The notes beneath the pieces were generated by a model. That model saw only the letters and a list, made by a program, of their open reading frames with translations, was not told the origin of the DNA and made no database searches. DNA of 32,189 nt from assembly GCA_013572355.1 (NCBI GenBank), contig QBUV01000095.1, positions 1 to 32,189 of the forward strand, in the 5' to 3' direction. The position numbers were made by a program, and so were the translations under genes. Of this stretch, positions 18,583-28,482 are shown piece after piece. How positions within the stretch are numbered: position 1 is the first letter of the stretch; every line of letters starts with the position of its first letter. This DNA is from Candidatus Methanogaster sp. GTDB taxonomy: Archaea; Halobacteriota; Methanosarcinia; Methanosarcinales; Methanogasteraceae.

Positions 18583-21177
18583 TCAATCCTGCCCAAAGAT
18601 CCTATGATAATACTCTGCCCCGATGTCAACGCCCCATGCAACATGCCGCACGTTGACGTCCCGATCCATGCCAAGCGTCAGCAGATGAAGCACCCTCCGG
18701 TAGATCGTGACCGGCTCAACGCCCTCCTTCGCAGCAAGCGCATCCATCCTCGCCCTGACCGCATCGAAATACCGCTTCCGGTCGGATTCTGTCATAAACG
18801 TCATGCCGGTGGAGGCGACCCTGTCGGAAAGATCGTGATGATTCGCGGCAGTCCCGACATCCTCGATGATCAACTCGTTCAACCGATCTAACGCAGCCTG
18901 CCTGATGGCACGTAAGACCTGTTCATCGCTGCTTTCGATGTAGATCCGGTTTATCTCCTCGGTTCCGCTCGCCCGCACAAGGAGCCGGGAGATCGTCTCC
19001 CTGCCCGGATCCTGCAGCACGAACTCGACCTTGTCATGGTATGTGCCGCCAGCCCAGAGAACGTCCTGCTCTGCGATCGACTCTGGTGGGTCTTCGAGCC
19101 ATGAATTGATGATCTTCTCCTTTGGGCTGTTCGGAGCCCAGATATCGAGCCGTTCGTCGTATTTTTCGCCATACCTTTCCGTATGTGCCCGCCATATCTC
19201 GCCAGGTGGCTTTCCGTGCCACGCGATCATGGATGCGATCATGCATATCCCGATGATCCCGTCTTTGTCAGGGAACCGCTTGATCGTGAATCCGCCACTC
19301 TCCTCGCCTGCAACCGCTGCCGGCAGATCATATTTTTTCATCGCGGCAGAGATATACTTGAAGCCGACCTCGGTATCGATGCACGGGAATCGGTGCAAGG
19401 ATAAGGCATATTCGACATCACCAGTGACCTTTCTTACGCTGTAAAACGGATGCCGGATCAGCGAATTGACCTGATCCCATTCCGGCGTCGGTATATCGTA
19501 TCCACCGTCCCCGGATAGCGTCCGCACCACGTCATCGATTGCAGTGGACGTGGTTCCTGTCCGTATCACGATATGGTTCTCCCAGTGTAGTCCCCTGATC
19601 ACGAAATCGCAGATCATGGCAAGGAGTTTGTTAAGGTTGATAAACCCGTCCCGGTCAAGGATCCCGCCGCAGCGATCGCCATCCGTATCGTTTGCGCACT
19701 CAAAGAGTGCACCGATCCGTTCCAATCGCTCCGCAGTCGGGAGAATCCACTGCTCCTCGGGATTGGCATAGAATCTAAGACCTAAAAGATTGTCCTTCCC
19801 CGAATCCATCGGAAAGACGGATTCAGCGGGAATCCCGAGTTTCCCGAATATCTCTGTGATATAGCCCCTTGCAACGCCATTCATCGCGTTATGGATGAAC
19901 CTGTGCTCTGGCTGCGAATAGAAATCCGCAAGAAGCTTGTCCAGTCCCTGTGATCGTAAGAAATCAGCGATGTATGCGGTGTATTTCTCCCGCATATCAA
20001 CGTACACAAACCTGCCTTCAGATTCCGCCTTCGGAAGGTCATATTTCAGGGTGGGCTGGTCTCTCATGCAGAGGATGTTTGCTTCCCTCTCGATCCGGTC
20101 GGTGACCGATGTCGGGGCAACATCGCCGTTCTCCATGCTCCATCGCTGCCCCTGGGTCGAGAGCGGATTGTGGCTCGGGGTCATGTTCTCGCCACCTGCC
20201 GCATTGTTCTGTTCCACCTCCCGAAGCCAGTAAACCAGAGCGCCGGTGGGCGACGGCTCTCTTGCAAACCGCACAGGAAAGGAGCGCGAGAGAAACACCT
20301 TCGCGCTCTCAAGCGCAAACTCCCGTGCGCCGATCCGCGTGTCGTAGGTGATCACGACCGGTCTCCCGCCCTTATCCTGGTGGATCAGATCGTTACATAT
20401 CGCAACAGTTACGAAATCAGATCTTTCTCTGGTGAAATCCTTATCTACGAATGCCCTGAAACCGGATGTTCCGAACTTTATATATTTTTTATCGAATAAT
20501 TTGTGGAGCAGTTCTGCAAGCGCAGGATCATCGGTTCGTTCTGCGAATCGGTACAGCTTGTCACCGATGTTTGCGGCAAGCGAGGTTCTAAATGGCCTGT
20601 ACCGCCCATCATCGTTAAGAGCGGTGATCAGAGGGGCTAATTCATCTTTTATATAATTATCTATATCGGAAAACTCATCCCGCCCAAATAATCCCAACAG
20701 TGCTGTTATGGCAAGAGCACGCAGGCTTTTTGCCTCTGCCAGCATGTCATGTGCCTCCCTGTATGCATCCCGCATCTTCTTGCGATCCTTATCCTCAATC
20801 ACCCTGCCGGTCATCCGGTTGATCTCCGAATCCGGATTCTCGGTAGTCTCAAGTCCGTACTGCCCGGGCTCGACTGCAAATAGTTGCAAGGATGCGAACA
20901 AGACCGGAAGTTGAGCGGTTGGGAATTCGGCGATATTTTCGGTCAGTTTTGTCAAAAAATCCCTGCTCGCAAGAGTTGCCTCACCGAGGATTTCGGCATC
21001 CTCTGTTTCGGTCAAAGCGACGACCAGACCGGAAGTCAGTTCGGATACCGGAAGTTCGCTTGCGCTATGCTCTCTGATGATGCTTTTCAGTTCAGATAGG
21101 TTGCCCAGTGTTGCCGCCCTGTTCTGGACCAGCATCTGCCAGCGCATATCCCGGTATAAGAAATCAGCGCGCTTCAT
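18583..21177 (-). CDS. Phosphohexomutase (phosphoglucomutase/phosphomannomutase family) with long N-terminal extension
   Basis: 864 aa: catalytic core KFGTSGFRAFV, active-site loop MTPSHNPLS, metal loop NDTDGDRCGG, sugar loop GEESGGF, phosphate loop RASGTEEINRIYIES. About 230 residues precede the core. Confidence 0.88.
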   Translation of the reverse strand: MKRADFLYRDMRWQMLVQNRAATLGNLSELKSIIREHSASELPVSELTSGLVVALTETEDAEILGEATLASRDFLTKLTENIAEFPTAQLPVLFASLQLFAVEPGQYGLETTENPDSEINRMTGRVIEDKDRKKMRDAYREAHDMLAEAKSLRALAITALLGLFGRDEFSDIDNYIKDELAPLITALNDDGRYRPFRTSLAANIGDKLYRFAERTDDPALAELLHKLFDKKYIKFGTSGFRAFVDKDFTRERSDFVTVAICNDLIHQDKGGRPVVITYDTRIGAREFALESAKVFLSRSFPVRFAREPSPTGALVYWLREVEQNNAAGGENMTPSHNPLSTQGQRWSMENGDVAPTSVTDRIEREANILCMRDQPTLKYDLPKAESEGRFVYVDMREKYTAYIADFLRSQGLDKLLADFYSQPEHRFIHNAMNGVARGYITEIFGKLGIPAESVFPMDSGKDNLLGLRFYANPEEQWILPTAERLERIGALFECANDTDGDRCGGILDRDGFINLNKLLAMICDFVIRGLHWENHIVIRTGTTSTAIDDVVRTLSGDGGYDIPTPEWDQVNSLIRHPFYSVRKVTGDVEYALSLHRFPCIDTEVGFKYISAAMKKYDLPAAVAGEESGGFTIKRFPDKDGIIGICMIASMIAWHGKPPGEIWRAHTERYGEKYDERLDIWAPNSPKEKIINSWLEDPPESIAEQDVLWAGGTYHDKVEFVLQDPGRETISRLLVRASGTEEINRIYIESSDEQVLRAIRQAALDRLNELIIEDVGTAANHHDLSDRVASTGMTFMTESDRKRYFDAVRARMDALAAKEGVEPVTIYRRVLHLLTLGMDRDVNVRHVAWGVDIGAEYYHRIFGQD

Positions 21178-21259
21178 ACATCCCCCTTGATCGCCTTTTC
21201 TAATATTGGTATGGTGGGGTTAACATTAATAACAGACCACATACAGAAGAAAGTTTACC

Positions 21260-21838
21260 ATGAAAAAGTCAGAAAAAGAGAAGGAAGCTCAATATTACAC
21301 AAAAGGACGCTGGGACAATTGGATTCAGAACGTGAAAGAGAGTAACTTCCAGATAGACGATGAATCCGAAAGCAGTACTGAGGTATTCGTCAATATGATG
21401 GATGATGTGATACTTTCATGCCTGAATGTCATTTCTAAACGGAATGCGAAAAAGATGTCAGCAGATAATGCGTTAACTGCGATTTCAGGCATCAGCGAGA
21501 TTGTGCTCGGCGATGTTTCCCCTATTAACGAGGATGTCGATATGATGATCCAGTCGCTCCAGTCCTCGCTGCTCGGCGCGCTTGTTTCATGCGAATGCTA
21601 TGTCCGCGGATCCTACAATACGAAGACTGCGCTTCTTAAACTGGTCAAGACTGCGATCGAAACAGAGGATGGCGATCCGGAAAAAGCGCTGGAATGCATA
21701 AGCACGGTTGGTGCACGGATACTATCTGGCAAGTCCATGCCAGAGATCATCTTTGACGTGCCGGATGGGCTGGTTGCAGAATGGTTAGACGGTGTTGACT
21801 CGATCGTCGCAGCGATGGCTCTTTCGAAAGAAAAATGA
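21260..21838 (+). CDS. Conserved archaeal protein, likely DUF2150 family
   Basis: 192 aa ([39 protein letters not shown]...). N-terminal pattern and length resemble archaeal DUF2150, recognised from memory only. Confidence 0.55.
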   Translation: MKKSEKEKEAQYYTKGRWDNWIQNVKESNFQIDDESESSTEVFVNMMDDVILSCLNVISKRNAKKMSADNALTAISGISEIVLGDVSPINEDVDMMIQSLQSSLLGALVSCECYVRGSYNTKTALLKLVKTAIETEDGDPEKALECISTVGARILSGKSMPEIIFDVPDGLVAEWLDGVDSIVAAMALSKEK

Positions 21839-21852
21839 TGTCACGATAGTGT

Positions 21853-23187
21853 ATGCAATGCATACTGACCATAGCAGGATCTGATTCCGGAGGCGGCGCA
21901 GGCATAGAAGCCGATCTGAAGACGTTTGCCGCGCTCGGGATGCATGGCGCCTGCGCGATCACCTCGGTAACCGCGCAGAACACGCTTGGGGTGGAGCGCG
22001 TCTACGATCTCCCAAAAGATGTGATCGTCGACCAGATCCGTGCGGTACTAAGCGACATAAGAGTCGATTATGTAAAAATCGGGATGCTGTCATCTGATGA
22101 AATCGTCCGCACAGTGGCAGGGGAGATCAGAGACATTCCGTTCGTGCTCGATCCTGTGATGAGCGCGGAGGCAGGCGGGTCGCTGCTGGCAGAAGATGCG
22201 CTGGATGCGCTGGTTTCGGAACTGATCCCGCTTGCATCTGTTGTCACGCCAAACGTCTACGAAGCTTCTGCCATAACCGGCATCCGGATCGGGAGTATCG
22301 AGGATGCGAAGCGTGCTGCGGCAGCAATCGCCACTCTCGGATGCCGGGCTGCTGTCATCACTGGCGGGCATCTCGATGGCACCGATGTGCTCTGCGAGAG
22401 CAGCAGTGGCAAGATCGAGCACCCCAGACTGATTCCGGGATCCGGAGGTCTTATCGAGGGAGGGACGCATGGCGCTGGCTGCACGTATTCGTCAGCGCTT
22501 GCATCGTATCTTGCGAAGGGACTTTCCGTGCCGGATGCGTGCATCGCTGCAAAGGGTTTTGTCGAAGAAGCGATCGCAAACTCTTCCAGCATAGGCCGCG
22601 GAGTCGCTCCTGTCAACCAGACCCGGGGGGTCATCCGCGATGCGGCGCGGTACCATGCGATCGCGGATGTCAGCGCCGCCGTAAAAGTGATTGAGGGATC
22701 GCCGTCGTTCGCGTCGCTGATCCCTGAGGTCGGGTGCAACATCGGAAGCGCAACTCCCGCGGCGCAATCGGTCGGGGACGTTGCCGCGGTAAGGGGGAGG
22801 ATCGCTAAGATCGGCGGTGGCAGGGCACGCGCAGTCGGATGCGCCGAGTTCGGTGCATCGTCTCACATCGCACGGCTCATCCTTGCAGTCATGCAGTTCG
22901 ATCCGATGATTAGAAGCGCGCTGAATATCAGGTATTCGGGAGGCGTTATCTCTGCCTGCGAGGAGTGCGGCTATACGGTTGCGTCGTTTGACCGGAAGGA
23001 CGAGCCGCCGCACCACAAGACGATGGACTGGGGCGCAGAGTATGCGATCAAACGTGCAGGGCATGTGCCGCAGGTGATCTGGGATGCGGGTGGCGTCGGG
23101 AAAGAGGCTATGGTGCGGATTCTCGGGCATAGCGCGGTCGAGGTGGCTGGTTTTGCGATTCGGGTGGCTGAATGTGGGGAATTCTGA
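21853..23187 (+). CDS. thiDN: Bifunctional HMP(-P) kinase / thiamine-phosphate synthase (ThiD-ThiN fusion)
   Basis: 444 aa: N-terminal ThiD ([55 protein letters not shown]) and C-terminal ThiN ([35 protein letters not shown]). Confidence 0.93.
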   Translation: MQCILTIAGSDSGGGAGIEADLKTFAALGMHGACAITSVTAQNTLGVERVYDLPKDVIVDQIRAVLSDIRVDYVKIGMLSSDEIVRTVAGEIRDIPFVLDPVMSAEAGGSLLAEDALDALVSELIPLASVVTPNVYEASAITGIRIGSIEDAKRAAAAIATLGCRAAVITGGHLDGTDVLCESSSGKIEHPRLIPGSGGLIEGGTHGAGCTYSSALASYLAKGLSVPDACIAAKGFVEEAIANSSSIGRGVAPVNQTRGVIRDAARYHAIADVSAAVKVIEGSPSFASLIPEVGCNIGSATPAAQSVGDVAAVRGRIAKIGGGRARAVGCAEFGASSHIARLILAVMQFDPMIRSALNIRYSGGVISACEECGYTVASFDRKDEPPHHKTMDWGAEYAIKRAGHVPQVIWDAGGVGKEAMVRILGHSAVEVAGFAIRVAECGEF

Positions 23188-23263
23188 CAGGCAGCTATCT
23201 GACCACCAATCTTTATCTATCTGAAAGGCTATAACACTACTACCTGATACTTTAGGTGATTTC

Positions 23264-23809
23264 ATGATACGGACGTTTATCGCTGTTGATCTTCCGGATT
23301 CTTTCATAGACACAATCGCAGAGATCCAGCAGGAACTCAAAGGGAACATAAAACTCGTGGATCCGAAGCAGGTCCACATTACGATGAAGTTTCTTGGTGA
23401 TGTGCCCGAAAAAAAGATTCCAAAGATCGAAGATGCGCTTTCGGGCGTAAACTCCGAACCATTCACAGCAAGAGTTCAGGGGGTTGGAGCATTCCCAAAA
23501 CCAGATTATGCGAGGGTGATTTATATCGGCGCATATCCCGCGGAAACATTTACCAAGTTGTACGCAGAGGCGGAGTCGGCGCTTGCGCCACTTGGATTTA
23601 AGCGCGAGAAGCGTCCGTTCACCCCACATGCGACCCTTGCACGGGTAAAACACAACCCGGAAGGGGCGCGAATTAGACTTAAAGATGCGATCGAGCACCT
23701 GTCAGATATCGAGGTCGGAACGATGGATGTGGACACAATCAAACTGAAGAAGAGCACACTGACGCCGAAAGGCGCAATCTACGAAACACTAAAGGAAGTG
23801 CACCTATGA
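23264..23809 (+). CDS. thpR: RNA 2',3'-cyclic phosphodiesterase (2H family)
   Basis: 181 aa: [11 protein letters not shown], first HxT motif [10 protein letters not shown], second HATLARV. Confidence 0.92.
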   Translation: MIRTFIAVDLPDSFIDTIAEIQQELKGNIKLVDPKQVHITMKFLGDVPEKKIPKIEDALSGVNSEPFTARVQGVGAFPKPDYARVIYIGAYPAETFTKLYAEAESALAPLGFKREKRPFTPHATLARVKHNPEGARIRLKDAIEHLSDIEVGTMDVDTIKLKKSTLTPKGAIYETLKEVHL

Positions 23810-24261
23810 GCGAAGAACCTGTCTTTGTGGTGAAGACCACTGCGAACCAGGAGCGTTCGGTCGCAAACATACTCGGACAACTTGCAGAGAGGGATCATTA
23901 CGACATACGCGCGATACTCGTGCCTGATGAACTGCGCGGCTACATACTGGTCGAGTCAGGTGACCGCGACGAACTTGCCCAGGCGGTCCAGATGGTGCAA
24001 CATGCAAGATCGCTTGTGCAGGGCGAATCCAACATCGAGGAAGTGGAGCATTTCCTGACACCGAAACCGACCGTCACCGGCATATCGGTCGACAGCATCG
24101 TGGAACTCATCTCAGGACCGTTTAAGGGTGAGAAAGCGAGAGTGAAGCGTGTTGATGAGGCACATGAAGAGATCACGGTCGAGCTCTTTGAGGCGATGGT
24201 GCCGATACCGGTGACCATACGTGGCGATAATGTCAGGGTGCTGAAGCGAGAAGGGGAATGA
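23806..24261 (+). CDS. spt5: Transcription elongation factor Spt5 (NusG family)
   Basis: 151 aa: NGN domain ([17 protein letters not shown]...RGYILVE) and KOW ([29 protein letters not shown]). ATGA overlap with thpR. Confidence 0.93.
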   Translation: MSEEPVFVVKTTANQERSVANILGQLAERDHYDIRAILVPDELRGYILVESGDRDELAQAVQMVQHARSLVQGESNIEEVEHFLTPKPTVTGISVDSIVELISGPFKGEKARVKRVDEAHEEITVELFEAMVPIPVTIRGDNVRVLKREGE

Positions 24262-24276
24262 GTTATAAGTGCCCAG

Positions 24277-24289
24277 GTCACGTCGTGAC
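24277..24289. repeat. 13-bp palindrome GTCACGTCGTGAC
   Basis: GTCACG-T-CGTGAC is a perfect inverted repeat in the spt5/leuB-like intergenic gap, upstream of the TATA-like agatttaaca. Confidence 0.5.
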
Positions 24290-24359
24290 GGCTACCCAAA
24301 CTCCCCCAGCCGCAAAAGATTTAACATCCCGATGCCAATCATGTTCTTGAGGAACGAAC

Positions 24360-25490
24360 ATGGCACAGTATAAAATTCCAGTGATCCCGGGCGACGGCAT
24401 CGGTCCGGAGATCATCACAGAGGGCAGGAAGGTTCTGGATGCGGCAGGAGAGGCGTACGGATTCGATATAGAATGGATCGAGTATCCGCATGGTGCAGAA
24501 CATTACCTGAAGACCGGAGAACTGCTTTCAGAGGATACGCTTAAGGAACTCTCCGGATACGATGCGATCTATCTCGGATCGATCGGCGATCCACGTATCC
24601 CTCCAGGAGTGCTTGAGCAGGGGATTTTACTAAATGCTCGATTTTATTTCGACCAGTACATCAATTTAAGACCTGTTAAACTTCTGAGAGGAGTCGAGAC
24701 TCCGCTGAAGGATAAAACACCGGAAGACATCGATTTTGTCGTGGTGCGGGAGAACACCGAGGACCTGTATATCGGTGTAGGCGGGCGGGCTTGCGCCGGC
24801 AAGAGCCGCGGTACCGCTGAGATCGTGCGCAACCTGTACTATATGAAGTTCGGTCTGGACATCGAGACCGATGCCGACGAGATCGCATACCAGATAGGGA
24901 TTATCAGCAGGCAGGGGACCGAGCGGGTGATCCGTTACGCATTCGAACTTGCATCCACGCGAGAGAAGAAGCTTGCGTCCGTTGACAAGGCAAACGTGAT
25001 GACCGACATCTACGGATTCTGGAGAGAGGTCTTCACATCGGTCGCAGGCGAATATCCCGGCATCGAGACCGATTTCAATTTCGTGGATGCGATCTGCATG
25101 TGGTTCGTGAAGAACCCGGAGTGGTTCGATGTGGTGGTCACGCCCAACATGTTCGGGGATATCATCACCGATCTCGGCGCGATGATCCAGGGCGGACTCG
25201 GGCTTGCGCCGGGCGGGAACATCAATCCGGACGGCGTCTCCATGTTCGAGCCGATACACGGGAGTGCGCCAAAGCACCGCGGTCTGAACAAGGTCAACCC
25301 GATCGCAACGATCTGGGCTGGCGCGATGTTGATCGAGCAACTCGGCGAGCGCGACGCTGCGAACACGATCGTCGGTGCGATCGAAGCGAACCTGCTGGAA
25401 GGGGCTGTAAAGACGTACGATCTCGGAGGATCGTCAAGCACCACCGATGTCGGGGATGATATTGCAAGAAGAGTGATGCAGGCGCGGTGA
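24360..25490 (+). CDS. leuB: Isocitrate/isopropylmalate dehydrogenase family protein (probable 3-isopropylmalate dehydrogenase)
   Basis: 376 aa: [77 protein letters not shown]. Confidence 0.8.
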   Translation: MAQYKIPVIPGDGIGPEIITEGRKVLDAAGEAYGFDIEWIEYPHGAEHYLKTGELLSEDTLKELSGYDAIYLGSIGDPRIPPGVLEQGILLNARFYFDQYINLRPVKLLRGVETPLKDKTPEDIDFVVVRENTEDLYIGVGGRACAGKSRGTAEIVRNLYYMKFGLDIETDADEIAYQIGIISRQGTERVIRYAFELASTREKKLASVDKANVMTDIYGFWREVFTSVAGEYPGIETDFNFVDAICMWFVKNPEWFDVVVTPNMFGDIITDLGAMIQGGLGLAPGGNINPDGVSMFEPIHGSAPKHRGLNKVNPIATIWAGAMLIEQLGERDAANTIVGAIEANLLEGAVKTYDLGGSSSTTDVGDDIARRVMQAR

Positions 25491-25491
25491 G

Positions 25492-26388
25492 GTGCCGCAA
25501 AGCTGCGATCACCAGTCACTCGACAGACCGATGCCAGATCACGCTGCACAGGAACGATTTTCCGCACTCAACCGGCAGGGCGGAGGGAGCATAGGGAATA
25601 TGAAGCGATATACGGATGGCACCGAAGGGGGCATACATGCCAGGGAGCAAGGCCAGGGGTCGGATGAGCGAGGGCGGCACCAGCGCGAAGAACAACTCTC
25701 CGAAGAACTTGCCGAGGCAAACAGACTTCAGGAGATGCTGGTCAGCATCATGAGCCACGATCTCAGGAGTCCCCTCTCCGTGATTGTCGGCTATAGCGGG
25801 CTTATCAAGAAGCAGTCGGACGATGAGACCGTCAAAAGATTTATAGATAAGATAGAGAATGCCGCGATGAATGCTGACGAGATGATCGGGGATATAAAAA
25901 CATATTCAAAAGTAAAAGGGGGAGTTTCCGAGAATGATCTTGAGGAGATCGATCTGGATGCGATGTTGTCCGATATACTCAGGGGTTTGGATGGGAAAAT
26001 AGAAGAACGTGACATAACAATCGATATGAAGTACCAGACTGGCAAGAGATGCCCTGTACGCGGGACCGAACTCCTGAAGAATGCATTCCTGCACACCATC
26101 GACAACGCAATCAAGTACAGTCCCGAGCACGCAACGGTCACCCTGACACTCGATGGTGAGGGATCTGACTGGATATTCGGGGTTTCTGATCACGGGGATG
26201 GCATACCTGATGATGAGAAGGAATCGGTATTCGAGCGTTTCATGCGAAGGGAGAAGCGCGGAATAAAAGGCACCGGGATCGGGCTTGCGATCACGAAAAG
26301 TGTGGTTGATGCGCACAACGGGAATGTCCGGATCGAGGATAATCCTGGTGGCGGGTGCATATTCTACATAACGGTGCCGAAGGCATGA
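25492..26388 (+). CDS. Soluble histidine kinase (HisKA + HATPase_c), no recognisable sensor domain
   Basis: H-box [20 protein letters not shown]-box [14 protein letters not shown] boxes [18 protein letters not shown] and [19 protein letters not shown]. True start may be further downstream. Confidence 0.88.
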   Translation: MPQSCDHQSLDRPMPDHAAQERFSALNRQGGGSIGNMKRYTDGTEGGIHAREQGQGSDERGRHQREEQLSEELAEANRLQEMLVSIMSHDLRSPLSVIVGYSGLIKKQSDDETVKRFIDKIENAAMNADEMIGDIKTYSKVKGGVSENDLEEIDLDAMLSDILRGLDGKIEERDITIDMKYQTGKRCPVRGTELLKNAFLHTIDNAIKYSPEHATVTLTLDGEGSDWIFGVSDHGDGIPDDEKESVFERFMRREKRGIKGTGIGLAITKSVVDAHNGNVRIEDNPGGGCIFYITVPKA

Positions 26389-26476
26389 ATGCGAAAGTTC
26401 GGGATGCCGTAACTTTTTAATATCCGCCCACATCTAACCGGATATCAGGAAACCATACATCAGGAAGCCGATATCG

Positions 26477-27199
26477 ATGACCGAAGTTTCACTCGTACTC
26501 CCTGCATACAACGAAGCAGAGGGCCTGGAATGGACTGTAAGACAGACCGCAGATACATTACGTGAAATAACCTCGAACTTCGAGATCATCATCGCAGAAG
26601 ACGGCGCAACCGATGGAACAGACAAAATAGCAGAGAAACTCGCAGAAGAACACCATTACGTGAAGCATCTGCACAGTGATAAACGATTGGGGCGTGGAAG
26701 CGCATTGAACCGGGCATTCAAATCCGCATCCGGCGATATTCTTGTCTATATCGATGTTGACCTCGCAACTGACATGTTGCACCTCTCAGAACTGATCGGC
26801 AAGATACGCGACGGCTACGATCTCGCGACAGGGTCGCGCATGATGCCCGGGAGTGATGCTGTGCGGTCGGCAAAACGCGGGTTTGCAAGCAAGGGGTTTA
26901 ATTTTCTGGTGCGAACGCTTCTTAAATCAAAATTATACGATCACCAGTGCGGATTCAAAGCATTCGGGCGGGACGCACTCTTTGATCTGCTGGATCAGGT
27001 GAAGGATGAGCACTGGTTCTGGGATACTGAGATTCTGGTCCGGGCACAGCGTTCCGGTTACCGGGTGGCAGAGTTCCCTGTGAGGTGGAGACCCGGGAGC
27101 GCGACCAAAGTCGATCTGAAGCGGGATGTGGTCGGGATGGGTGGAGCGATTCTTCGATTGCGGCGGGAGCTTGGATCTAATGCAGGTAACAAAGCGTAA
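26477..27199 (+). CDS. Family 2 glycosyltransferase (dolichol-phosphate sugar synthase-like)
   Basis: 240 aa: VSLVLPAYNEAEGLEWTVRQ, IIIAEDGATDGTDKIAEKLA, LVYIDVDLATD, CGFKAFGRDALFDLL, EFPVRWR. Confidence 0.9.
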   Translation: MTEVSLVLPAYNEAEGLEWTVRQTADTLREITSNFEIIIAEDGATDGTDKIAEKLAEEHHYVKHLHSDKRLGRGSALNRAFKSASGDILVYIDVDLATDMLHLSELIGKIRDGYDLATGSRMMPGSDAVRSAKRGFASKGFNFLVRTLLKSKLYDHQCGFKAFGRDALFDLLDQVKDEHWFWDTEILVRAQRSGYRVAEFPVRWRPGSATKVDLKRDVVGMGGAILRLRRELGSNAGNKA

Positions 27200-28127
27200 G
27201 ATCATCGCAACCTCGATCCTTGCGATCCTGATCCTGTTTTTGGTTGCGGGTCTTATCGGGGTGCGTGATATTGCAGATACACTTCGCACAGCATCGCCTG
27301 TGCTCATAGTACTTGCCATACCGGTCTACTTGATCTCCTGGCCCCTGCGCGGCATCCGGTATCAGCAGATCCTTGCGCAGATCGGGGTGAAGGAGGATCT
27401 AAATTATCTGGTGGGGTGCATAGCGGTGAGTCAGTCTGCAAACGTGTTTCTGCCGGCACGGATCGGCGATGTGGCCCGCGCATACCTCTTAAAAAAGATG
27501 AAAAATATTCCGCTGATCACCGGTTTCTCCTCGCTTGCAGTCGAGCGTATATTCGACGTTCTTGCAATCGCCACGATCGGTGGTGTTGCCATGCTCGGGC
27601 TGCGGGGGATGCTGCTCGACCAGCGGATCATGAATACACTCACAATCACAGGACTCGCTATAGTGGCAGTATTCGGGCTTCTGGTTCTGTTCCTGAAACT
27701 CCGTACAACGATTGGCGGCGTCATCGATCGTTTCATCAGGGAGATTGCGCTTGTGTCCACAAACCCACGCGCCTTTGCAGTCGTCTTCGCAGGATCACTT
27801 CTGGTCTGGCTCGTCGATACCCTCACATGTTTTGTGATACTAAACGCCTTTTCAGAGACTATATCACTCTCCATGATCCCGATCGTATTTCTTGCAATCG
27901 CTGTCGGAAATCTTACAAAGATCTTTCAGATCACGCCCGGTTCGATAGGGCCGTACGAGATCGCACTGACTACAATATTCAGTCTCGGTGGAATAAACCC
28001 AGCTATCGGGCTTGTTGCTGCCGGGTTCGATCATCTCGTGAAGAACTCGGTGACGCTGATACTTGGAAGCGCGTATCTCTCGCACTTTGGTCTGAGCTGG
28101 TCGCAGCTCGTGGATCAGAGTGAGTAG
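27180..28127 (+). CDS. UPF0104 / lysylphosphatidylglycerol synthase TM-like membrane protein
   Basis: Polytopic protein from MQVTKRKIIATSILAILILFLVAGLIGVRDI; LRGIRYQQIL, RIGDVARAYLLKK, ITPGSIGPYEIAL. Start overlaps the GT2 stop by 20 bp. Confidence 0.87.
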   Translation: MQVTKRKIIATSILAILILFLVAGLIGVRDIADTLRTASPVLIVLAIPVYLISWPLRGIRYQQILAQIGVKEDLNYLVGCIAVSQSANVFLPARIGDVARAYLLKKMKNIPLITGFSSLAVERIFDVLAIATIGGVAMLGLRGMLLDQRIMNTLTITGLAIVAVFGLLVLFLKLRTTIGGVIDRFIREIALVSTNPRAFAVVFAGSLLVWLVDTLTCFVILNAFSETISLSMIPIVFLAIAVGNLTKIFQITPGSIGPYEIALTTIFSLGGINPAIGLVAAGFDHLVKNSVTLILGSAYLSHFGLSWSQLVDQSE

Positions 28128-28482
28128 CAGCAGCGTTTTCGGGGTTCTGGTCTTCGAGTTTCAGCAGACACCGCTTCGCTTCGATGCCGAATGCATACCC
28201 GCCGATCCCGCCTTTTGAAACCACCCGGTGGCACGGGATCACGATCGGCAGAGGGTTCTTCGAAAGCGCGTTTCCGACTGCCCGCGCTGCGTTTGGCTTT
28301 CCGATCCTTGCGGCAAGTTCGGAGTACGTGACAACCGAGCCGTACCGGATTTTTCTTGTCTCGCAGAGGACTTCTTGCTCGAAGTCGGTGAGACCGGACA
28401 GGTCTACCCCATATCCTGAAAAATCCACAACTTCTCCGCTTAAGTACCGGATCAGATCATCGATCAGTTCGCACTCGTTCAT
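28003..28482 (-). CDS. ogt: Methylated-DNA-[protein]-cysteine S-methyltransferase (MGMT/Ogt)
   Basis: Core FEQEVLCETRKIRYGSVVTYSELAARIGKPNAARAVGNALSKNPLPIVIPCHRVVSKGGIGGYAFG with the PCHR active site. Start at ATG 28482 overlapping the mfnA stop. Confidence 0.92.
   Translation of the reverse strand: MNECELIDDLIRYLSGEVVDFSGYGVDLSGLTDFEQEVLCETRKIRYGSVVTYSELAARIGKPNAARAVGNALSKNPLPIVIPCHRVVSKGGIGGYAFGIEAKRCLLKLEDQNPENAAATHSDPRAATSSDQSARDTRFQVSASPSSSRDDRTRQQQAR

Noticed and set aside
22492-23466. 324-aa antisense ORF over thiDN/thpR
   Set aside because: It lies opposite two strongly supported genes and has shadow-ORF composition with no recognisable motifs.
24666-25340. 224-aa antisense ORF over the leuB-like gene
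   Set aside because: Shadow ORF of a well-supported dehydrogenase; composition (His/Asp/Arg rich) reflects codon complementarity.
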